From the NCBI GenBank assembly GCA_903890265.1, contig CAITAM010000515.1:1-11698 (forward strand): 11,698 nucleotides of DNA. The letters are read 5' to 3'. Every line of letters starts with the position of its first letter. The first letter of the stretch is position 1. The notes under the pieces are model-generated. The model had not been told where the DNA came from, made no database searches, and was given only the letters and a program-made list of their open reading frames with translations. Shown here in pieces: positions 6,092-10,973 of the stretch. A program made the position numbers and the translations under genes. The DNA comes from an uncultured Pseudomonadota bacterium (lineage in GTDB: Bacteria > Pseudomonadota > Gammaproteobacteria > Steroidobacterales > Steroidobacteraceae).

Positions 6092-7014
6092 TTCGCCTGC
6101 CCCGGGCTGTCGCCGACGACCCATTCCATGATTCCCACCGGCGCGCCACTCGGATCCTGCAACACCGCCATCGGGCTGCCGTGCCGGTCAAGGCGCGGCT
6201 CGACAATCACTCGCCCACCGAGGATGGTCGCCTGCCGCGCGACCCGATCCACATCGTCCACCCGCAGGAATCCAAGCCAATGCGGCTGGCGCCGTTGAGC
6301 ATCGGCGAGAAGCGAGTTAACGCTGGCGCGCGCGAGGTCCTCGCTGGCAAGGATCGCGTGCTCAGCGCCCTCGCTCGGCTCAAGTTCGAACGCCTCGAAG
6401 CCAAACAGTCGCTGGTAGAAAGCGACGTCCGCCTCGACGTGTCGTGCCAGAAGCGAGCTCCAGATCCACTCGCCCGGCAAGGCAAGCTCGTCCCGGGGAT
6501 CACCGCTCGACGACGCCATGAGCCCAAACGCCACCCCGTCCGGGTCGGCCAGCAGGGTCTGCCGACCGCGGTGCGCGTAGGACTTCGTGACAGTTTTCGC
6601 GCGCGCGCCGTGGCTCAGCGCATCCTGTCGCGCGGCGTCGACGTCACGTACGGAAAAGTACGGCAGCCACACCGGCTGCTGGTGCTCGCCCGTTAACGGA
6701 CCCGCAACCAGTCCGGCTATCGGCTGGCCGTCCTTACGGGCAACCGCGTAGGCCGTCCCGAGCCCACTGATATCCTCGAAGGTCCAGCCGAACAGCGTGC
6801 CGTAAAAGACCTTTGCCGCTGCAAGGTCCGCGGTCGTGAGCTCGTGCCAGATCACCTTACCGACGTGGCGCTCAGCCGTTGGCGGCGACACCAGCGGCGG
6901 CAGACCGCGTACCGTGGTCTGGGCGCCCGCGCTCGCCAGCCCCAGCGACATCGCGGCAAATGCCGCGAGCAACGGGCGCGCGGCGCATCGTGAAAGTAAC
7001 GGCCTATTGATCAT
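6088..7014 (-). CDS. Exported two-domain VOC (glyoxalase/bleomycin-resistance superfamily) protein
   Basis: A 308-residue protein with an apparent Sec signal peptide (hydrophobic PLLAAFAAMSLGLASAGAQT, cleavage likely near Ala31). Two tandem VOC modules follow: about 50-168 (WHELTTADLAAAKVFYGTLFGW ... LADPDGVAFGLM) and about 182-300 (WSSLLARHVEADVAFYQRLFGF ... LQDPSGAPVGIMEW). VOC proteins bind metals or small molecules and act as lyases, dioxygenases or binding proteins. His57 and Glu297 sit at typical metal-ligand positions, but the other two ligands are not evident, so catalysis is uncertain. Most two-domain relatives are cytosolic, so export is notable. Start ATG 7014 has GGAGAG five bases upstream, better than ATG 7074, which overlaps the preceding gene. 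It lies 56 bases after the DUF1269-like gene and overlaps the lipoprotein start. Confidence 0.83.
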   Translation of the reverse strand: MINRPLLSRCAARPLLAAFAAMSLGLASAGAQTTVRGLPPLVSPPTAERHVGKVIWHELTTADLAAAKVFYGTLFGWTFEDISGLGTAYAVARKDGQPIAGLVAGPLTGEHQQPVWLPYFSVRDVDAARQDALSHGARAKTVTKSYAHRGRQTLLADPDGVAFGLMASSSGDPRDELALPGEWIWSSLLARHVEADVAFYQRLFGFEAFELEPSEGAEHAILASEDLARASVNSLLADAQRRQPHWLGFLRVDDVDRVARQATILGGRVIVEPRLDRHGSPMAVLQDPSGAPVGIMEWVVGDSPGQAK

Positions 7015-7070
7015 GGCACTCTCCGCTGGGTTCGTTCGCTCCGAGATCCGCCGATCGGCGGACCGCCGCC

Positions 7071-7634
7071 TCACCGCTCACCGGTCGTGGGCAACGGGGC
7101 CGCGAGCGCGACCTGCAACGCGACTCGGGCCGCACCGGCAGCTGCCAGGCGGCTTTGCTCGAGGACCTTTCGGGCATGGGCTACGTGCGCCGAGTCACCG
7201 TGCATCACGAGCGCATAGCGGTCGGCCTTGAGCGCGCTCGCGTACCGAATGACCGCGTCCTTCGGCACGCCAATGGATGACAGCGCGGCCACGAGGGCGG
7301 CGACGCCGCCGAAGGTCACCGCACCCTCGAGCGTGCCAAAGAGAGCCGCCACCACGGGCCCCGCCGTCGCGATAACGCCGATGCCCGGTAGTACGAACAC
7401 CGCCGGGGCCAGCAACAGGCCCCAGAAGCCACCCCAGAACGCTCCCATGCCACCCCAGGCACGTATCCGAGCGCCCATGCCATAGAAGCCGAGCGCCTGT
7501 TCCTCGCTGTGATAGCCCTTGCCGATGATGGAGAGCGCGGTGATGTCAACGCCGGACTGATGCAGCGCGCGAATGCCTGCTTCCGCTTCGGCGTGGGTCG
7601 TTGACGTCCACAGTAAAGAGTCGCTTGGATTCAT
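7071..7634 (-). CDS. DUF1269/YflT-like glycine-zipper membrane-associated protein
   Basis: A 187-residue protein. The N-terminus (residues 8-45) reads like the ferredoxin-like fold of YflT/general stress protein 17M modules (STTHAEAEAGIRALHQSG; ITALSIIGKGYHSEEQ). A glycine-rich membrane region follows: GGMGAFWGGFWGLLLAPAVF (61-80), VLPGIGVIATAGPVVAAL (81-98) and a third segment at about 104-120. The C-terminal part (124-165) returns to an alpha/beta pattern (AVIRYASALKADRYALVMHG) and resembles the last strand-helix unit of DUF1269 proteins. Function is unknown; relatives are annotated as stress proteins or 'permease-like'. Start ATG 7634 has AGGGG seven bases upstream. It is the first gene of the probable VOC-lipoprotein-MscS unit and is divergent from Crp-B, 262 bases away. 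Confidence 0.72.
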   Translation of the reverse strand: MNPSDSLLWTSTTHAEAEAGIRALHQSGVDITALSIIGKGYHSEEQALGFYGMGARIRAWGGMGAFWGGFWGLLLAPAVFVLPGIGVIATAGPVVAALFGTLEGAVTFGGVAALVAALSSIGVPKDAVIRYASALKADRYALVMHGDSAHVAHARKVLEQSRLAAAGAARVALQVALAAPLPTTGER

Positions 7635-7749
7635 GTTTAGCCCCTGACGGTCGTGCTTGCTCGGCGGCGGCCCGGGGGCCGCGCCTTTGACGTATTGACC
7701 TGTGTGTCTGCCACCGGACTGGCGTGCGGCAGGCCCTGATCAGCGGCCA

Positions 7750-7775
7750 GTGTGGCGTCCGCACACCCGCCACAC
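7750..7775. promoter_or_regulatory. Inverted repeat in the divergent DUF1269-like/Crp-B intergenic region
   Basis: GTGTGGCG (7750-7757) and CGCCACAC (7768-7775) are perfect eight-base arms separated by ten bases, 18 bases from arm start to arm start, near the middle of the 262-base divergent gap. The spacing suits a dimeric regulator on successive helical faces, so an operator for Crp-B or another regulator is possible. Two direct TTGAC copies (7687-7691 and 7695-7699) lie nearby without a matching -10 box. Confidence 0.3.
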
Positions 7776-7896
7776 CGTACGGCGCGCCGCTTAACGTGCC
7801 CGGGACCGTCCGCAAGCTCCGTTGGCAGACGTACAGACGAGACGCGTCCCGTCCACGACCGTGGCTGCCGGTTGCCCTCTCATCCGGAGTACGCTC

Positions 7897-8613
7897 ATGC
7901 CCGACCTTTCCGTGCCTCCCAAAGCCGCAGCAGACAATGGCCTGTTGACGCGGCTGAGCACGAGCTCACGAGCCCGCTTCACCGCTTTGTGTGAACCCTG
8001 CGAGCTTAAATTCGGCGCGGTGTTGTGCGAGGCCAACGAGCGCCTGCGCCACGTCTACTTCCCGTTGCGCGGGTTCATCTCGCTGATCGCGGCCGACGAC
8101 TCGTCGCGCACACTGGAAGTCGGCCTGATCGGCCGCGAAGGACTGCTGGGCGCCACGGTCGCACTCGACGTAGCAGCGGCACCGCTGAAGGCCCTGGTGC
8201 AGGGCGATGGCATTGCTTTGCGCCTGTCCGTCAGGCGGTTTACCCAGGCACTCGCCGCGCACGACGACCTGCGTGCACTGGTGCTTCGCTACTGCTTCGT
8301 CCAGCTCCACCAGTCAGGTCAGGCCGCCGTCTGCGCGCATTACCACACGGTCGACACCCGTCTCGCGCGCTGGCTGCTGATGACACTCGATCGGACCGTT
8401 GGTGACGAACTGCAGCTCACGCAGGACTTCCTGAGCCAAATGCTCGGTGTCCGACGAGTCGGCGTAACCCAGGCGGCCAGTCAGCTCAAGGCCCGCGGTC
8501 TCATTACTTACCAGCGTGGCGCGATTTCCGTGCGGAGTCGTCGAGGCTTGGAAGCGATCGCCTGCAGCTGCTACCGCGCCGATCGGCGCGCTTACCGTCG
8601 GGTGTTTCCGTGA
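7897..8613 (+). CDS. Crp/Fnr family transcriptional regulator (Crp-B)
   Basis: A 238-residue paralogue of Crp-A. The beta-roll sensor domain covers about 15-120 (FGAVLCEANERLRHVYFP; EVGLIGREGLLGATVALD), then a dimer helix and a winged helix-turn-helix (172-212) with LTQDFLSQMLGVRRVGVTQA. From about residue 145 to 226 it aligns with Crp-A without gaps by eye, including VDTRLARWLLMTLDR and the tail C-x-C-Y (223-226). It lacks the CRP cAMP motif. Unlike Crp-A it has Cys32, Cys35 and Cys44 in the sensor domain plus Cys133, so redox or metal sensing is conceivable. Start ATG 7897 has GGAG nine bases upstream; ATG 7822 lacks such support. It is divergent from the DUF1269-like unit and precedes the PRC-barrel gene by 143 bases. 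Confidence 0.9.
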   Translation: MPDLSVPPKAAADNGLLTRLSTSSRARFTALCEPCELKFGAVLCEANERLRHVYFPLRGFISLIAADDSSRTLEVGLIGREGLLGATVALDVAAAPLKALVQGDGIALRLSVRRFTQALAAHDDLRALVLRYCFVQLHQSGQAAVCAHYHTVDTRLARWLLMTLDRTVGDELQLTQDFLSQMLGVRRVGVTQAASQLKARGLITYQRGAISVRSRRGLEAIACSCYRADRRAYRRVFP

Positions 8614-8688
8614 GCGCGTTCCGTCTCTGCCGTTGCGCGGGCCTATGCGCGAGGGCGTACTGACCGGCAGACGCCGCCGCGTCACGAT

Positions 8689-8700
8689 CGGCGATCGCCG
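8689..8700. repeat. Twelve-base perfect palindrome after Crp-B
   Basis: CGGCGATCGCCG lies 76 bases past the Crp-B stop and 56 bases before the PRC-barrel start. It might be a weak terminator stem or an operator for the PRC-barrel gene. A perfect palindrome of this kind can also arise by chance in GC-rich DNA, so the role is open. Confidence 0.25.
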
Positions 8701-8756
8701 GTGAACTCTGGCGTAGCCCCTCGCCTCCTCTCCAGGCTTCCAAGGAATTAATCACT

Positions 8757-9581
8757 ATGCTGCGTTCTCTGCATGACCTCAGGAAATACACGCTGTCGGC
8801 AACCGATGGAAATATCGGCAGCGTCACTGACTTCTACTTCGATGACGAGTCGTGGGTCGTTCGCTACCTCGTGGTCGATACGGATCCGTGGCTGATGGGA
8901 CGTACCGTGTTGATTTCCCCGATCTCGATCGGTCGGCCGGATTTCATGGAGCGCGACCTGCCCGTCACCCTGTCGAAGGACCAGATCCGTCAGAGCCCCG
9001 ACGTCAACGCTCATCGGCCGGTGTCGCGGCAGATGGAGTCCGGGTACGCCGGTTACTACGGCTATCAGTCGTACTGGACCGGGGCGGGTCTCTGGTGGGG
9101 TGGTATCTACCCCAACGCCGGCTACGGTTACGGCGGTGGCGAATCGGGCTGGCTGCCACTCGAGCAGCGACGGCAGATGTCGTCCGGCTACCTGCGGGAC
9201 CTCGCAGACCATCATGCCCGCGATGACGTCCACCTGCGCTCGTCGAACGCGGTTACGGGCTACCACATCCTCGCCACCGACGGCGAACTCGGCCACGTGG
9301 ATGGCTTTCTGATCGACGAGGACACCTGGGCGATACGCTTTCTCATCGTGAACACCAGCAACTGGTGGGTCGGGCAGCAGGTACTCGTGGCGCCGGAGTG
9401 GATCGAGCGGATCAGCTGGTCGGACAGCGTGGTAACGCTCGCCATCAGCCGCGACACCGTGCGCAGCGCCCCGCCCTACAAGGCAGGCCAGGTCATTGAA
9501 CGGACGCAGGAGCCCGCCCTGTTCGCCCATTACGGCCGCACGGGCTTCTGGAAGCCCGGCGAGAGCCGCGTGCGGGCCTGA
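8757..9581 (+). CDS. Two-domain PRC-barrel protein
   Basis: A 274-residue protein without signal peptide or membrane helix. Two PRC-barrel copies are visible: about 10-80 (YTLSATDGNIGSVTDFYFDD ... WVVRYLVVDT) and 169-240 (YHILATDGELGHVDGFLIDE ... WAIRFLIVNT), each ending in a D-x-[IV]-R-x-[SA]-P stretch. They are joined by a Gly/Tyr/Trp-rich linker (about 97-130) and a charged segment. PRC barrels are small beta domains found in photosynthetic reaction centre H, RimM and many stress-associated proteins, where they bind protein or RNA; the target here is unknown. ATG 8757 has AAGGA about ten bases upstream. It lies downstream of Crp-B on the same strand and is followed by a strong stem-loop. 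General-stress expression is an inference from family habit. Confidence 0.85.
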   Translation: MLRSLHDLRKYTLSATDGNIGSVTDFYFDDESWVVRYLVVDTDPWLMGRTVLISPISIGRPDFMERDLPVTLSKDQIRQSPDVNAHRPVSRQMESGYAGYYGYQSYWTGAGLWWGGIYPNAGYGYGGGESGWLPLEQRRQMSSGYLRDLADHHARDDVHLRSSNAVTGYHILATDGELGHVDGFLIDEDTWAIRFLIVNTSNWWVGQQVLVAPEWIERISWSDSVVTLAISRDTVRSAPPYKAGQVIERTQEPALFAHYGRTGFWKPGESRVRA

Positions 9582-9602
9582 GCCGGTCGCTGGTGCGGCA
9601 GA

Positions 9603-9631
9603 AGGCCGGATCGGGTTTGCCGATCCGGCCT
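9603..9631 (+). terminator. Stem-loop after the PRC-barrel gene
   Basis: AGGCCGGATCGG (9603-9614) pairs perfectly over 12 bases with CCGATCCGGCCT (9620-9631) around the five-base loop GTTTG. It lies 21 bases past the TGA of the PRC-barrel gene. Stem length, tight loop and location are right for an intrinsic terminator, although the downstream bases are not U-rich. Confidence 0.6.
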
Positions 9632-9869
9632 CGGGTGCGGTGCCTGCGCTCAAAGCGCTTGCGTGCGGGCGCGCGGCGGGGCTGACATCACCCGGTGGCG
9701 CAGAAATCAACGGGTTGTCGCGGTCCAGGCCACGGACCGTGTCAGTGGCGCGGCAACGGGCGGGTGTGGCGGCGGTGTGTTGTTGCGGGGGCCCGACGCG
9801 GACGCTGGCGCGGTTGCGACCCTGTCGCCGCGTTGAATAGGCGCGCGCACCGTGCCGGTCGGGGGCGTT

Positions 9870-9899
9870 GTTCTGACGGGCCGGGTTCTGACGGGCCGG
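9870..9899. repeat. 15-base perfect tandem repeat
   Basis: GTTCTGACGGGCCGG occurs twice head to tail (9870-9884 and 9885-9899). There are only two copies, so this is likely a slippage duplication; its role, if any, is unknown. It lies just beyond the hairpin that follows the Ala/His-rich gene. Confidence 0.85.
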
Positions 9900-9904
9900 A
9901 CGAC

Positions 9905-9930
9905 GGACCCACCCCAACCGGGGTGAGTCC
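9905..9930 (-). terminator. Hairpin downstream of the Ala/His-rich gene
   Basis: GGAC (9905-9908) and CACCCC (9910-9915) pair with GGGGTG (9920-9925) and GTCC (9927-9930), leaving one C/A mismatch and the four-base loop AACC. It lies 37 bases past the stop of the minus-strand Ala/His-rich gene and could end its transcript. No U-tract is present. Confidence 0.35.
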
Positions 9931-9967
9931 GCGCCATCTCTTGGCTAGACGGGACCGTGTAAGGTCA

Positions 9968-10198
9968 TTACGCGGCCTTGGTCGCTCCCGCTGCCGTTAC
10001 CGCGTGCTCCTTCACGGCCGAGTTGGTGGCATCCGCGGCATGCGCCGTGTGCGCCGCCGCAATGACGGTGTGATGGGCGGCGAGCTCCGGCTTTGCGGCG
10101 TCGCTCGCCTTCGCGGCCTCGGTGTGATGCTTCGCTGCCGTCTCGAGGTGCGTGGCGGCCTTGACGTGCATCTCGGCGATTTTCGATTTCGTGATCAT
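9968..10198 (-). CDS. Ala/His-rich small helical protein
   Basis: A 76-residue protein, MITKSKIAEMHVKAATHLET onward, with strongly biased composition: Ala about a third, plus His (nine), Lys, Thr and Glu. The spacing of Ala and His in segments such as AAKHHTEAAK and AAHHTVIAAAHTAHAAD suggests one long amphipathic helix. No signal peptide or membrane segment is present, so it is probably cytosolic. Small proteins of this AKHH/AAHH style occur in many proteobacteria as uncharacterised products; the His pairs could bind metal or nucleic acid, but that is only a suggestion. ATG 10198 has GAGG eight bases upstream, and the frame has normal high third-position GC, so I consider it a real gene. The gene upstream is divergent. 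Confidence 0.7.
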   Translation of the reverse strand: MITKSKIAEMHVKAATHLETAAKHHTEAAKASDAAKPELAAHHTVIAAAHTAHAADATNSAVKEHAVTAAGATKAA

Positions 10199-10359
10199 GG
10201 GATTGTCCTCGGTGGGTGGGTCTGACCCGGGCGCCGGACTCGGCAGCGGTATCTCCGTCTGCCCCGTATCGCACCCGCCATCAGCGAGCCCTCACACTAA
10301 CTACCGCGGGCGTGACAATCGGTACGCCACCCCACACAGCCGTCGCCGATGCCTCACCT

Positions 10360-10375
10360 GCCCGCCTTCGCGGGC
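10360..10375 (+). promoter_or_regulatory. Short hairpin upstream of the secreted-protein gene
   Basis: GCCCGC (10360-10365) and GCGGGC (10370-10375) form a six-base stem around CTTC, 88 bases before the ATG at 10464. It might be part of a leader or an old terminator. The rest of the 265-base divergent gap (10199-10463) shows no clear promoter boxes. Confidence 0.25.
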
Positions 10376-10463
10376 GCTATGTCGCCCAGCGCACAGTGCG
10401 GGCGGGCCGCCTGCGGTAGCGTGATTTCCTGTCCCCGCGGACTCCCTCACCGGTCGATACCCC

Positions 10464-10928
10464 ATGAAGAATCCGAACGTTGCCTTGATTGCTGCCTGCC
10501 TCCTGCTGCCCGCCACCGTCATGGCCGATGCACCGCCGATGGTGCCCGCCGCCCACGAGACCTGTGCCGACATCAAATGGAACCCGGTGTTTCTTACCCG
10601 CTACCCCAAGGCCCCGGCGGCCTGCCGCTCGGTCGAGACGCAGGACGGCGTCAAGTACGCCAAGTTCATGGGCAAGGTCGCGAAGGTCGGCCCCACCTTC
10701 GTCGAGGTCGCGGTCTCGGACGTGGCCGACTACCCGATCAGCACCATCGCCTTCGAGATCGGCGTCGGTGGTCGAATCACCGTCAACGACAAGGTCGAGA
10801 AGGTCAGCGAACTGAAAATGGATGACCGCCTGACCTTCTGGGTGCGCGAGGGCGAGTTCGGCATCTCCCCGACGATCGCGGACAAGCCGATGCGCATCGT
10901 CAAGCCCGAGGCGATGCCCTCGAACTGA
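10464..10928 (+). CDS. Small secreted protein of unknown family
   Basis: A 154-residue protein with a typical Sec signal peptide (MKNPNVALIAACLLLPATVMA, cleavage likely after Ala21 before DAPPM). The mature part of about 133 residues has two cysteines (34 and 54) that bracket IKWNPVFLTRYPKAPAAC and could form a disulfide. The rest alternates beta-like segments (KFMGKVAKVGPTFVEVAVSD; GGRITVNDKVEKV; DRLTFWVREGEFG), suggesting a small beta-barrel or OB-like fold. I do not recognise the family and assign no function; location is periplasmic or secreted. The ATG lacks a clear Shine-Dalgarno sequence, but the signal peptide fixes the start well. It is divergent from the Ala/His-rich gene and convergent with the receiver-domain gene, 45 bases away. 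Confidence 0.75.
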   Translation: MKNPNVALIAACLLLPATVMADAPPMVPAAHETCADIKWNPVFLTRYPKAPAACRSVETQDGVKYAKFMGKVAKVGPTFVEVAVSDVADYPISTIAFEIGVGGRITVNDKVEKVSELKMDDRLTFWVREGEFGISPTIADKPMRIVKPEAMPSN

Positions 10929-10937
10929 CGCGCCTCA

Positions 10938-10956
10938 CCCGGGGTTCAGCGCCGGG
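10938..10956. terminator. Weak hairpin between convergent genes
   Basis: CCCGG (10938-10942) and CCGGG (10952-10956) flank a nine-base loop within the 45-base gap separating the secreted-protein gene and the receiver-domain gene. The position fits a shared terminator but the stem is short and there is no U-tract. Confidence 0.25.
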
Positions 10957-10973
10957 CGCATTCCCGCTCGACG

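Larger units (their letters stand above)
9582..9967. other. Non-coding stretch with hairpins and a tandem repeat
   Basis: About 386 bases between the PRC-barrel gene and the Ala/His-rich gene hold no convincing gene. Open frames here are short of recognisable domains and have unnatural Arg/Cys-rich composition. Visible structure: a strong stem-loop at 9603-9631, a small GCGCT-CAA-AGCGC hairpin at 9646-9658, a 15-base tandem repeat at 9870-9899 and another hairpin at 9905-9930. A small RNA cannot be ruled out but nothing marks one. Confidence 0.5.

Noticed and set aside
5799..6206. N-terminal extension of the MscS frame
   Set aside because: The extra 136 residues are Arg-rich and overlap the lipoprotein and VOC genes, which have their own signals; the membrane protein begins near 5798.
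7687..7700. Possible -35 boxes TTGACG and TTGACC upstream of Crp-B
   Set aside because: No acceptable -10 hexamer lies 16-18 bases downstream of either copy, so no promoter is called.
9496..9840. 114-residue open frame after the PRC-barrel gene
   Set aside because: It starts inside the PRC-barrel gene, runs through the strong stem-loop at 9603-9631 and has Cys/Arg-rich composition without a domain.
8748..9917. 389-residue open frame on the minus strand
   Set aside because: It is antisense to the PRC-barrel gene, which shows clear internal repeats; the product has no recognisable fold.
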